NCBI GenBank assembly: GCA_037893225.1 | Contig: JAZGUH010000421.1 | Location: 62,001-126,000, forward strand | Direction: 5' to 3' | From: Hippasteria phrygiana | Lineage: Eukaryota > Echinodermata > Asteroidea > Valvatida > Goniasteridae | DNA: 64,000 nt | Shown here: positions 14,999-26,050 of the stretch, one piece after another | How the letters are laid out: every line of letters starts with the position of its first letter | Numbering within the stretch: the first letter of the stretch is position 1 | Made by a program: the position numbers and the translations under genes | The notes under the pieces: model-generated | Seen by the model: only the letters and a program-made list of their open reading frames with translations | The model's database searches: none | Told to the model about the DNA's origin: nothing

Positions 14999-15112
14999 CA
15001 TCACTGCAGTATTCCCCATAGACTCCAGCTGGGCAGCTACAAGCACCATAGACTGGGTCACACACCACCATTGATACATTACAACCTTGGCCAAATGTAT
15101 TCATAGGGCAAG
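14999..15112 (-). CDS. EGF-like domain exon (114 nt, partial gene)
   Basis: Read on the minus strand, the exon follows a good acceptor (TTGATTGTTTCAG) and ends at a GTAAAAAT donor. It is phase 1-1 and encodes an EGF/laminin-type module: CPMNTFGQGC, then CDPVYGACSCPAGVYGEYC, with six cysteines and the usual C-x-C-x-x-G pattern. Such symmetric one-module exons are typical of multi-EGF receptors of the MEGF/SREC type. I cannot name the gene. No further intact EGF exon is seen in the window, so this could be an end fragment or an exon relic. Confidence 0.7.
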
Positions 15113-15445
15113 CTGAAACAATCAAAATAAAAAACGAGTTAATCATCAAAGACTGCAAAACATCCATCTTCCTAGTCTTATCTAGCTAACATGTGTCCAA
15201 TACAAAATAGACATGACTTCATCAAAACAGACATTAAGGCTAGCCATTGGGGCAGTGACCTTTTTAAACAGAACAGTGAGAATGGTCCCATGCAACACAA
15301 ACAGCATGCAAGACAATTAAAAAAAAACTTATTTAAGAGTAGTCGTTTGTCTTGAAGACTCTGGGATGACTGAAAAAAGTGTTATAGCACTTATTATTGG
15401 ATGTAAAATTAATTCCACATAAATGCGTGTACATTTTTTACTTAC

Positions 15446-15575
15446 TCTCATTGCAAAGGGTACCAATCCGGCCAGGGGAAAGTTACAGCTGTCTTGTTTG
15501 ATACTGCACAGAGCTCCATTCCGACAATCAGAGCAAATGAACTCACAGTTGGGACCAAAAGCACCCACATCACAT
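15446..15575 (-). pseudogene. EGF-like exon with a 1-bp frameshift
   Basis: On the minus strand, after TTTTCAAG, the frame reads CDVGAFGPNCEFIC, SDCRNGALC, SIKQDSCN and then loses register; shifting one base restores an EGF ending G-R-I-G-T-L-C-N-E followed by a GTAAGT donor in phase 1. So one base appears to be missing near the C-x-C-P-P-G turn. It lies about 0.33 kb upstream (in minus-strand sense) of the EGF exon at 14999-15112, so both probably came from one multi-EGF gene. A sequencing error would look the same as a true pseudogene. Confidence 0.65.
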
Positions 15576-16039
15576 CTTGAAAATAGTTTTGTAAGAAAGT
15601 GATATAAGATGAAAATCAGATCTTGAAAAACAGCAGTCTTTTCATAAGCAGCTATAACTTACAAATTTGAAAGCATCAGGCCATCAACATATTGCAATCT
15701 TAATGATTAATCACCCTCCACCTCCTCTTATTCTTCTCCGACACTTACCAAACCGACAACCCTGTTAAAGAGCAAAGACTCAAAAAAGACATACATGTAG
15801 GCGACTTACTCCAACTGGTTGGTGGTTCATCCAGAAAGGGAATGACTTGCAAATTGGTATGAAATTGAAGCTTTTATGCCCTAATGCATCTTACAATACC
15901 AAGTTTATATGTTTAGGGTTTTTTTGTTTCTTTAAAATCACGGTTTTTGTAACTGTTGCGTTTTTCAAGGGACACCCTGTAGGCCTAGTAAGCGGTGTTG
16001 AGCGCAATCTTCAAGGGCTTGCATTTTTTTTAAAATGCG
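15576..16039. other. No recognisable gene
   Basis: AT-rich non-coding DNA. Minus-strand GTAAGT-type donors occur near 15745 and 15805, but I could not connect them to a convincing exon. Confidence 0.4.
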
Positions 16040-16554
16040 GACTGCGCAATTTTTAAACACGAAAATTGAGTTGCCTTGCGTAAATTTAAAATTTGGAGGG
16101 CAATTTTTGAAAATCAAGCAATCTTTATTATTCAAACAGTAAACGGGGTTGCACACGAACTGTAAGTTCTTAATTTCTTGTGACAAAGCGCTTGAAAAGG
16201 AATGCTGGAATACAATAAACCTTTCTGACATTCTCAAAGCATCATGGGAACTGCATCAGCCCTAACTGGCATTAGAAGAGCAAGCACATTAGAACGGACG
16301 TGATTGGTCGCATTGGTCACATGTTCGTTGTCATGCTTGCAAAAAATCCTCTTCTGATTAGCTAATAATGTGACATTATTAGCTGTTCTAATTCCAGAAA
16401 TTTGCATTCATCAGTAACTGGTACCCTTAGAGGGATTCCCCAATTATTGGCTTTTCCGACAAAGTCAGTCGGAAAAGGCCTTGTTTTTGTTCTGATTTTT
16501 GTTTTTCTTCCTTCTTCTTCTTCTTCTTCTTCTTCTTTTAGTTCTGACCAAAAG

Positions 16555-18720
16555 CCCATAGACTTTGTACACGAATTTTGTCCGCGGAACTTTAGGTCTT
16601 AAAAAACCTCAGATCTTAACCAAACTTACCTCAAACATAGACCCTAGGCTGTAATTGTATGTCGAAGAGTGACGTCATGATGACGTCATCACGTGTCACG
16701 TGACGTCATCTTAAAGGTGCGTTTTTCAAGGGCCTATATCTAGAGAACGGTAGGTCCGATTTCCTTCAAACCTGGTATGTTGGTAGGCTAGCTCGTGTTA
16801 TAGATGTAAATTGAGGTGACGTCAAGATGACGTCATCATACGATTTTATAGTAATTGTTAAGTTTTTGAACTTAAAAGTTTCTTAAAGCCATCAATCTCA
16901 CCAACAGAACATGCTAAATTCAAAATTCTTTTTGTAATAGCTTTGTTAGCTCCTATATTCTTTCGCATAAATAGGAAAATGTGTGACGTCATGATGACGT
17001 CATCAAAAATGTGCTTTTTTAAAACACATATAAGGGTAGGTCCGATCGTCATAAAAATTAGTGGGCAGGTAGATAGTGCTACTAGCATGTAAAATCCGAG
17101 GTGACGTCATGATGACGTCATCGGCTGATTTTCTATGATTTCTTTTGTTCTATCCCAAATCCCATAGACTTTGTACACGAATTTTGTAAGAGCCACTTTG
17201 GTCAAATCTAATCAAACTTAACACAGAGACCCTAAGCTAAAAATGTATGCCAAAACGTGACGTCATGATGACGTCATCACGTGATATGTGACGTCATCTT
17301 AAAGGTGCATTTTTCAAGGGCCATATCTAGAGAACGGTACGTCCGATTGCCTTCAAACCTGGTATGTTGGTATGGTAGCTCGAGTTATAGATGGAATTTG
17401 AGGTGACGTCATGGTCACGTCATCATACGATTTTACAGTAATATTAAAGTTTTTGAACTTCAAAGTTTCTTAAAGCCACATCTCATCAACCGAACATGCT
17501 AAATTCAAAATTCTTTTTGTAATAGCTTTGTTAGCTCCTATATTCTTTCACAAAAATGTAAAGAATGTGACGTCATTATGACGTCATCAAAACTGTGCTT
17601 TTTGGAAACACATATGTGACCGGCTCTGCAAAAAGGGGTATTATGTCGCAACATTTAAAAAATAAGTTATATACATAGTTGAATTTGCCACATCCTAATC
17701 CTTAATTTGGTCTGGGGTTGACCCCTGTGGTATTTTGTGTTTTTGAGATATCTTGGAATTTGTAAACTCCTATTTTCCAATTTAACGGAAGTGAGTATAG
17801 AGATATGGGCCTTTAAACACAAAAAAGTGTATAGAAATCAGATAAAAGTAATTTTTATCAACATTGATTTTTTCATCTTTATTCATCAATATTAATGTTT
17901 CTGAAAATAAATTCTGCAAATATAGATATAACAAAAGCCAACAAACCAAAAAAAAACAAATACTTATATGAAGATTTTTTCGCCCACTACATAGAACAGC
18001 CCTGTGTGTGCTTTCACATAGTGCGACATAATACCCTTTTTGCAGAGCGGGTCACATATAAGGGTAGGTTCGATCATCATAAAAATTGGTAGGTAGGTAG
18101 ATAGTGCCACTAGTATGTAAAATCAGAAGTGACATCATGATAACGTCATCGGCTGATTTTCTATGAATTTTTTGTTCTATCCAAAATTCCATAGACTTTG
18201 TAATCGAATTTTGTAAGTGGCACTTTGGTCACTAAACAACCTCAGATCTTAATCAGACTTAACACAAACATAGACCCTAAGCTGAAATTGTATGCCGAAG
18301 AGTGACGGGATGATGACGTCTTTACGTGTCACGTGATGTCATCTTAAATGTGAATTTTTCAATGGCCCGTATCTAGAGAACCGTAGGTCCGATTACGCTC
18401 AAACGTAGTATGTTGGTAGGCAAGTATTTGTTGTTGATGGAAATTGAGGTGACGTGACGATGACATCATCATACGAAATAATAGTAATTTTAAAGTTTTT
18501 GAACTTAAAATTTTCTTTAAGCCATAATTCATCAACAGAACATGCTAATATCGAAATTATTTTTGTTATAGGTTTGTTAGGTCCTACATATGTAAAAAAA
18601 AAATGCAAAATATGTGCACCATCATAATGACGTCATCAAAGGCATAATTTCTCGAAAGACATGTAAATTGGTAGGTCCAATTGTCAAGAAGCCTGGTGGG
18701 TAGGCAGACTAATTGACACA
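16555..18720 (+). repeat. Tandem repeat of about 600 bp rich in TGACGTCA palindromes
   Basis: Three diverged copies begin near 16555, 17161 and 18188 (landmark CCATAGACTTTGTA). Subtracting the MITE inside copy 2, the spacings are about 606 and 583 bp. Each copy carries paired octamers in the form GTGACGTCATGATGACGTCA. By eye there are about 16 exact TGACGTCA sites, fewer in copy 3. TGACGTCA is the consensus CREB/ATF site; whether anything binds here is unknown. Confidence 0.85.
17615..18056. mobile_element. 442-bp MITE, TIR TGTGACC..., TA target duplication
   Basis: Terminal inverted repeats TGTGACCGGCTCTGCAAAAA (left) and the inverse of TTTTTGCAGAGCGGGTCACA (right) flank a non-coding AT-rich core. 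The insert interrupts ACACATATAAGGG, which is intact at the matching place of tandem copy 1 (about 17025-17035), leaving TA on both sides. A TA duplication fits Tc1/mariner-type mobilisation. A second family member is at 60306-60751. Confidence 0.88.
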
Positions 18721-18960
18721 AGCCAGCAAAAATCGCAGTGTCATCATAAAAAAATAATGCGGAAAAGCCCTATGTTCTGTTCAGCGAAGAGACATAGAGT
18801 CCTAGTTTCCTTTATTTTTATTGCCATTTAAAATAGATTTTTCTGGTTATTATGTTTCTTATGTTCCATGCAAAGATATGTGAAAAGGGTATCACTCAAC
18901 TCATGACAGATATTTAGCATAAAATCAATAAATATTTGGACTGGTACACAGTGCCACAGG

Positions 18961-20039
18961 TTTGTGTATAAATTACATGGTTTGTTTAGCCTCCAAACCC
19001 ACAATGTATTGAGAATGTCGAAAAAGTTTATTCAAGCCTGAGGTTTGGCAAAAGTATGGAAAACCAGTAAAACAGTGTAAAACAAAAACAGAATAACAAA
19101 ACTTCGTAAAAATGCTAGAAAATATATAAAACAGTGCTTAATCTATTAGGAACAAGCAAATAAATTGCAAAGTTCGGAAACGTATGTGAGGGGTGCACCA
19201 TCATGACCAGCATGTGACAACATAATCTCCCACTACACTGACCTATATAAGTTATTTCATAGAAGAAAAAAATCTTATACAGTAGTCTCTCAGTTGCTGT
19301 GTGAAGAATGCAAATTATAGATTGCTTCTTAATCTGCCATTTTCTTTTAAATGTTGGGAGTTAGCCGATCAAACACAGAGGTTTGGATCATTTCCCAATA
19401 AAAAAATACACCAAAAATGTATTCCCCCCCCCCCCCCCTTCCCCCGACGGCGCCTTAATGTCACGCGAAGGCAACTTATCAAGCCAAACATGACCAACTT
19501 CATAAAGATAGAAGCACAGAATCTCAGGTGATAAAAACGGATGATAAATTGAAGGTCAATTCAACAGATGATATGACATCACCACAAAGATATGCGACAA
19601 AGTATATGCAATAAAATTCACATCGTAAACTTTATTCGCTTATAAAAAATAGAGTTCACAAACAATGTCAACATATTTGCAAATCAAATAAATAAATGCT
19701 ACACACACATTGTAATATAAGAATTTGCAAATATTCACGACATCGTGCAGCTCAAGAGCTGGAAAACTCAAAACTTGAAACTCTCTCCTGTTCACAACAT
19801 TTTTGAAAGAATAGTCGTAGACGTAAGACTGAGACAGTTCCAACCCCTTCAAGAACGCTATAATTGTTTTCTGTAGAGGAGTCGGATACAAAATACCCTC
19901 CAACTACAGAGAACTCGTCAAAATGGTCAACATGCCTACTGCCGATTATGGAACGTCCGCCATGCGTCTGACGCCAATGTAAAATGTATGTCTACCATGT
20001 AGTTCGTATCAGATATCGTGCCCTTGTTGTTGTCCGAAG
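18961..20039. other. No gene; contains a C-run
   Basis: AT-rich DNA with a C16-type homopolymer near 19424-19445. No exon with convincing splice sites or homology was recognised. Confidence 0.5.
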
Positions 20040-20099
20040 CGCAAATTAAAAATTTGCGAGCGAATTAAATAAAAAAAATTCCAAGCGCATTTTTTTTAA

Positions 20100-20600
20100 A
20101 TTGCACGCGCAAATTTTAAAAATGAGCGTCTTTATAAATTGCGCTCAACAGCGACATTACAAACCAACAGGTATGCCATAGATAAAGCTAGCCAATAAAG
20201 GGCAGGGTTTAAATTTTTGAGCGAAAATTTCGGGTAAAAGCAGCCGGAATAAACCTTTTTGACATTCTCATCAAAGCATCATGGGAACAGTAGGCATATC
20301 AGCCATTACTGCATGAGAAGATCAAACACATTAGAACGGATGTGATTAGTTGCATTGGTCACATTGGTCACAAATCCTCTTCTGATTGGCTAATGACATC
20401 ATTACCTGTTCTAATTTCTGAGGTGTTGCATTCATCAGTAACTGGTACCCTGAGAAGTTCCCAAATTAGGCCCTATTTCCTTATTTTCCTTATGCTCCAT
20501 GCAAAGATATGTGAAAAGAGCATCTCTCAACTCACGACAGATAGGCCCAAAATCAATTAATATTTGGACTGGTTCAGTCGGAGAGGGTTTTTTCTGCTGC
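20100..20600 (+). repeat. Internally deleted relative of the 16.0-19.0 kb repeat
   Basis: About 20225-20465 matches 16180-16440, and about 20470-20580 continues with sequence that in the long copy lies 2.4 kb further on (18840-18955). The simplest reading is a shorter derivative of the same repeat family lacking the CRE-rich interior. Confidence 0.6.
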
Positions 20601-22515
20601 GGGGAACATTGTGACGGCAAAGAGGAGCTGTCTGAAGCCAGAGAACATTAACAAGCTCATCTTCCTCGCACAAAACGCCAAGTTATTTAAAGATGACCAG
20701 TAATGACGAACTGTTTTATTCAGTTTTGTTTCGTGGAGTCATTTTATTTTTAGTCTTGTTGATTCTTTTTGTAACGTTTTGCCATATTTTATGGAGTATT
20801 CATTTATTCCTTTATTTTTATTCAACCAACCATTTTTGCTGAATACGGATGGAAGGAAAATGGTATGATAGGCTCACTTGATTACAGTGTAATCTTGTTA
20901 TGCTTTTTTTATCTATAGCATTTATATATATTTGTTTGAATGTATTATTATGATTATTATTGTATCTCAAGACTCTGTTTATTCTCATACCATCCTCAAG
21001 TTATTTTAAAAAAAATATTGTATAAACCTAAATCAACTATACATTAGTTAACACAAAATTGTGAAACGGGAAGTACAAAAGAAACACACAAAACGAAAAT
21101 AAAAACAATTAAAAACTATACGTACATTGTATATGTTCCGATTCAAAACTTAAAGGTTAATTTCTCGTTTACTACGACACACAAACAAATTAGTACAATT
21201 TTTTGAAAACCGTGTCTCAAGTCTACTTTGCTCAATTGATATGAAACTTCTGAGAGATTAAATATGAACAATACTGGGTTAGGTGGCATCTTTTTTTCGT
21301 TAAAACAAGTTTACATCTGGTTTTCTAAATAACTCGAATCATGATAGCAACAACAGTCATATAAACCAGGGACAAATTAATGCCTAGAATTATTGCACAA
21401 TCAGTGAGATAAAAATAACGGTGACCTACTTGTTTCCTCATAAGTGATTCAACATATAACCAAAAATCAACCGGAGTATTTTTATTTATTTATGTATCTA
21501 TTTATTTCTTTCATTTCCTTATTTTATTATTTATTGATGTAGTGTATTAAGTTTTATTATACATGTTTTCCTTATTTTAAATGTGTAGTGTTTTCAAAAC
21601 TTTCATTAAAGCTTTTGAACGTCAAAATAATTGTGTCGGATTCAATTTGTCTTACTATAGATTAACAAATTCACAATCACGGTAGGAACACTAACTTTGT
21701 ACTTTAATAAAATGTAACATAATTATTGTACAACTTTAAATGTTCTGTTGTCCCTGAAATAATTTTATTCAGTAATAAGCACAAAGCCAAGATAGTAAAC
21801 CTTGTCTAGAAGACGGTTACACGTACGTGACCCCCAATATGTTTTTCTTGTGCTGGATATTTTTGACAGCGCCGTCAACCCAGTAAATCGCTTTGGACAA
21901 GGTTTTACCCTTGACTAAGAAGATAGTGGCACGCTCCGTGTAGTCGCCTAATCACCGGCCATTACGAACGCTGTGACATTTGGCCCGCCCCTAACAACCA
22001 AATAAGTCCACATGAATCGCGCAGTTCAGTGAGTCGCCTCGCACACGTGTCGTCCAATCAGCACACGGCACACTCTCCCTGTAAGCGCGCAGTGCACATG
22101 CGGCTGTGCTCCTTCGAAATGCCAATGCTGTTGCAACATCGTAGCTCGTAAGTAGGCCTTGTTTGTACATGTAAACCATTCCTTGCTCGATAAACACTGC
22201 AGGATTAATACCCCTGCGGATTAATAGCAAGCCTGGAACGATTGCGACATCGATGTCAAATTTCAGGTATTTTAAGAAACAACATCTACTTTTATACTGC
22301 ATTTAATTAACAATTTTCTCGGAAGTAAATTGACGTGCAATCCAAGTCCGATCTACGGCCGGCTTGCAGTACGCATGTGTAGAAAGTAAATCGTTTTTTT
22401 TTTGCGGCCGCACACTAAATTTAGCATACACAGTGTTTTTTTCTTTTTCTGAACGGTCGCCTTTCGGGTACCCGAGAACCGAAGCGGTGCGGCGTTCGGG
22501 TATCCGGATCAAAAA
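20601..22515. other. No recognisable gene
   Basis: Mostly AT-rich, with a more GC-rich patch at 21830-22120. Open frames here are short, carry no recognisable domain and show no codon pattern that I would trust. Confidence 0.5.
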
Positions 22516-22989
22516 TTACCCGTGAACGCACACCCCAATCTCCGAGGGCACCGGCGTAGCAGTTACGCAAAGCAGTTTCCTTGCGACTTTTGCCACGGTG
22601 GGGAAGCGATCCGAATTTGTATTCCACCAGTCCAAGGGGTTCACACTTAGTCCAGGTGCCGATGAACGTAGATAGTCATTGAACTCCTCCAACGGTGTTC
22701 TATGTTCATCACTGCCACTGCTCGCTGCCTCTCCTTCATCGCTGCCTGAAGATCCTTCAGTTGACATTTCCCCGCTGAGAAGGAACGCCATCGCCTCGGT
22801 TTCCTCTGTTTTGTGAATTCTTGGACGCTTTTTTATGACTTCAGGTGCAACTTCATCCAACATATCCCGGATGGAACGTTTAACCCTTTCCCGCTGATCC
22901 CTGCTGCTGGTGGTGAATTCAAGATCCTTATAACGAGGGTCGACAACAGATGTCATCTGTGGTACATCAACAGATGTCATCAGTAAACC
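22516..22989 (-). pseudogene. hAT transposase C-terminal exon (dimerisation domain)
   Basis: On the minus strand, after a TTTTCACAG acceptor near 22990, the frame reads SVVDPRYKDLEF, an acidic Ser/Glu-rich insert, then PLEEFNDYL, NPLDWWNTNSDRFPTVAKVA and LLCVTATPVPSE. The D-P-R-Y-K and W-W-x-x-N blocks with the A-T-P-V-P-S-E signature define the hAT C-terminal dimerisation region. It is separated by nearly 1 kb from the core fragments, probably by an intron. Confidence 0.88.
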
Positions 22990-23948
22990 TGTGAAAATTG
23001 TTAAATACAAATATTGAATGCAAAGGATTTTTGTTTAATTTAGAAAAACCAATCAGATAGGGCTTAAATTCCAGGGGAAAATATATAGAATAAATAGGGT
23101 GGGCTTATGCCTTTGTGATTGCCGACAGACGCTACTGGCGGCAAGGGACTTACTAACTTGCGGTCTTTTTGTCGGAGGCGTTTATCTACTCAAGTTGCTT
23201 GAGCGATAACTCCTGTCAATCACTCTCATCAGCATGGATTAAGGAAGTCCATTGTGATAAAAACAAATTACGTGTATACTGTAACTCTTGGCCAGGCCCT
23301 CACGAAAAGTTTTCTTGAAGGTTTGTACGGGGGCGGAGTCATTCTCTGTTGTCCGAAGATGGCCAAGGAGACCACTAACGGTTGGGTAGACACAGCTTCC
23401 GCTCACGTTGGACTCATATGAAAGACATGTTGTCGCAATCTGATGGAAGGATTATTAAAATAAAATCATTGTAATGCCCCAAATTGGTGTGTTGCCCTCA
23501 GACCGACCGAACGTAAAAAATTGACAAATTCGGGGTCGGCTTTTTTATTTTTTTCTGAAGAAAAAAAATGAAGTACATGTACTAATATTTTCGAGCTGTC
23601 AACCTTTTAAAACTCATTTCAGTATTCAGAAAGCAAAAAAAATCAGTATTTTGCTAAGAAAATCTTAATTTTTCATGAAATGTAAACATTACCTCAAAAT
23701 CTGATTTTTTTTTGGTGCAGGATAGTCCACACCGCTGTAAAGGCAATGGTTTAACGAACCCACGTGCGCGTTGGATGGACGGTTTCCTTATTTTTTTGTT
23801 ATTTTACTTTATATAATTTAATCTGTAATAAAAAGGAGTAGCACGTTATATTTTTTCATGCCTCCAACAAAATACATCGAGGTTACAGCTGACAAATAGT
23901 ACATACCTGTAGTGGCTTCAAGCAGGTAACAAGCTCATCAACCAGGGC
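22990..23948. other. Non-coding interval inside the hAT remnant
   Basis: This contains no transposase motif. It is probably the intron plus decayed coding sequence between the core and C-terminal parts. Confidence 0.45.
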
Positions 23949-24600
23949 CTATTGGGAGTTTTTTAGTTCTAGTGTTCTGGCATCGGCTGGTTTGGTGATA
24001 CCTGGGTCAGAAAGAACAGCACAGAGAGGACAGCGTTGCTCCTGCGCGACCTTCAACATCTCGTATGTTGAGTTCCATCTCGTCTTTACCGACTGGATCA
24101 GTCGATGTTTCGCAGCTTCCATGGATGTCTGTTTCTGCTCATCAAGCGCTTTTGTTGCCATGGTGCTTCGTCTGAAGTGGCCCAGAAGTCGATTCCCCCC
24201 CCCCCCCCCCCCCCCCCCATTGCAGTCTGAATTTGGCGTGATGCATCAAGCCCTTGTTGATTGAAAGTTGCAACTTGTGCGCAGCACAGCCGACATCAAG
24301 GGTGTTGTTCCGTTGTCCCGTGTCCTTGACATTTGAAGCATTATCGTGTACAACAGCCGACACTTTCCCAGTCAACTCCCAGTACGTAATAACTCTGCCA
24401 AGTTGGGACGACAGGGCTTCAGCAGTATATGGCGTTGAGGGCCGACATCGGCATCGTCTCCGGTGTCGTCAGCCGGACTTGAAGTGGGGGCAAGGACCGG
24501 TGATGTGTCCAGAACAAGAGACTGACACGACCACTGATCGTTCAGAAAATGGCACGTCACTGTCATGAAACCTTCTTGGCTTCGAGATGTCCAGCAATCG
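23949..24600 (-). pseudogene. hAT transposase catalytic-core fragments
   Basis: Three overlapping minus-strand frames carry core motifs: LTTDCWTSRSQEGFMTVTCH (start of the RNase H-like fold, with its Asp), then VSAVVHDNASNVK and DVGCAAHKLQLSINKGL (the D-N-A-x-N and C-x-x-H-x-L-x-L-x blocks), then SVKTRWNSTYEML (the T-R-W-N-S block). The frame shifts near 24373. A C-run at about 24195-24219 (poly-Gly on the coding strand) interrupts the reading before the T-R-W-N-S block. No functional product is possible. Confidence 0.88.
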
Positions 24601-24604
24601 GTGG

Positions 24605-25033
24605 TCAGGCATTTGGTTCTGCCTCTCTGAGCAGCGACTTTAGCTCATCCTTTCTGGCATCAAATAAAATGTTAATGCGTGAAGTGATGGCTTTTCTCGA
24701 TGGAATTGTGTAGCCGGGCTCAATGAAATTCAGCAACTTTTGCAACCCCTTCTCCTCTACCACTGAAACCGGCAAACAGTCGACTGCAACCATCTCTGCA
24801 AGCAATGGTGAAATCTTTTCCGATTTCATCGGGTTGCACTCGCGCTTGCCAAAAAAACCAGACAGCGTTGATTGCTTCTGCCGTGAACCTTCTGCCGTTG
24901 AACTCGTGGAGGATCCCGACTGTCCAGCCACTGGATGCTTCATCGTTAGATGCTTCAACATGGAGCTGGTTGAGCCCCCTGCATAGGTCATCTCCGTCCC
25001 GCATATCTTACAAATAACATTTTATTGTTTTCA
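24605..25033 (-). pseudogene. hAT transposase N-terminal part with BED-type zinc finger
   Basis: Reading leftward from about 25030, the frame shows VICKICGTEM, then SSMLKHLTMKHP, a C-x2-C ... H-x4-H BED finger for DNA binding. A Ser-rich linker follows, then the QKQSTLSGFF motif common in ZBED-like proteins, and a helical segment ending REAEPNA. The frame stops at 24605, yet the next frame continues at once with LTTDCWTS, so a single base is missing at the junction. Confidence 0.85.
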
Positions 25034-25070
25034 TTTTAATGTAGTATTCCTGTAGGCCTAAAAAAAATAA

Positions 25071-26050
25071 TGACCCCGTTCCCACTAGATCCACAAATTG
25101 GGGGATCTGATCCACCTTTTGCCAAATTGCCGGATCAGATCCCCCAATTGGTGGATCAGATCCTGCAATTGTGTAAGTGGGAACGCTAACCGTTATAAGG
25201 TGGATCAGACAGATCCCCCAATTGGTGGATCAGATCCTGCAATTGGTGGATCACGATCAAGTGGGAACGCAAAAGGTGGATCTGATCCGGCAATTTTACC
25301 TGTCAAAATCCGGCTGGTGCACGAGTGGCGCGAAAAGTTTGCGGTCTGATCTGATGAACGAAGGAATACGTTTAGGCGTGTAGCTCATGTGAACATTTTC
25401 CATGTGCACGACATGCACAATAAACAACTACTGAACTACGGGCTGTATACAAAATGTGTCACCACGCGTGCGCGATGCAAGCGTGCATGCATTCATTCAG
25501 CGTACATTGTGTATTCCTTTCGTTCCGTACTGGAAAGTCGTCCGCTTCTAAACCTTTTTCATTCGTGTAATTTTACTTATTTATCCATCCATAAATAATT
25601 CCGTGTTAGTGTATAGCCTGCAGCGTGTCATAGAACAACAACCATAGCAAAGTTTGAAGAAAATACGTTTTACGATCCGATTCGAGCCAGTACTTATAAT
25701 ATTACGTTAAAAAAGTTTGTAGTTTGTACTGCTCCAAGACGAAGATGGCGACCACCAACAACAAGACGACCAGGATTTCTTCCTCCATGTTGAAACTTCG
25801 AACATCAAAACATCGCACATGTATTTGACCCGTCCCAGCATGCAACGCTAGCCACAGAGCGCGCGCTCAGCAAGCAAGCGCATGCGTAATACCGAACTCA
25901 GTGACCTTTCGGACTCGACACTTCCGTTCGAAAAGGTGGATCAAGCATAAGTGGGAACGCGACTTGCGGTTTCGTTGCGGTTAGACAACGGTCACACCAG
26001 AATGCCGGATCTTGATCCACCTTTCCCCAATTCGAGTGGGAACGCGGTCA
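25071..26050. repeat. Inverted-repeat element rich in GGATC motifs
   Basis: The left end TGACCCCGTTCCCACT and the inverse of the right end (TGACCGCGTTCCCACT) form inverted repeats. Internal copies of AGTGGGAACGC occur near 25173, 25259 and 25948, with many GGATCAGATCC and GATCCACC words, suggesting nested or rearranged members of one non-autonomous family. The left breakpoint of the large tandem duplication (25453) falls inside it, so unit 2 carries only the right part. Confidence 0.65.

Larger units (their letters stand above)
16040..18960 (+). repeat. Dispersed composite repeat (long form)
   Basis: The left part (about 16180-16440, with CATCATGGGAAC, TTAGAACGGA and CATTCATCAGTAACTGGTACC) and the right part (about 18840-18955, with CCATGCAAAGATATGTGAAAAG and ATATTTGGACTGGT) both match the shorter copy at 20100-20600, in the same order and orientation. 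The interior consists of the tandem CRE-palindrome repeat. No coding capacity is seen. A (TTC)n microsatellite sits at about 16505-16537. Confidence 0.65.
22516..25033 (-). mobile_element. Decayed hAT transposon (ZBED-type transposase)
   Basis: Minus-strand fragments in the correct order make up a hAT transposase: BED zinc finger, RNase H-like core pieces and C-terminal dimerisation domain. At least two frameshifts and a C/G homopolymer break the core. hAT transposases cut and paste DNA with 8-bp target duplications. I could not find convincing terminal repeats, so the limits given are those of the recognisable coding parts. Confidence 0.85.

Noticed and set aside
16040..20600. A pair of LTRs around a retrotransposon
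   Set aside because: The flanking similarity covers both ends of the long form joined in the short form, and no gag or pol sequence lies between; an internally deleted repeat copy fits better.
21991..22302. 103-codon minus-strand frame as a gene
   Set aside because: No motif, no conserved neighbourhood, no splice support; GC patch alone can explain its length.
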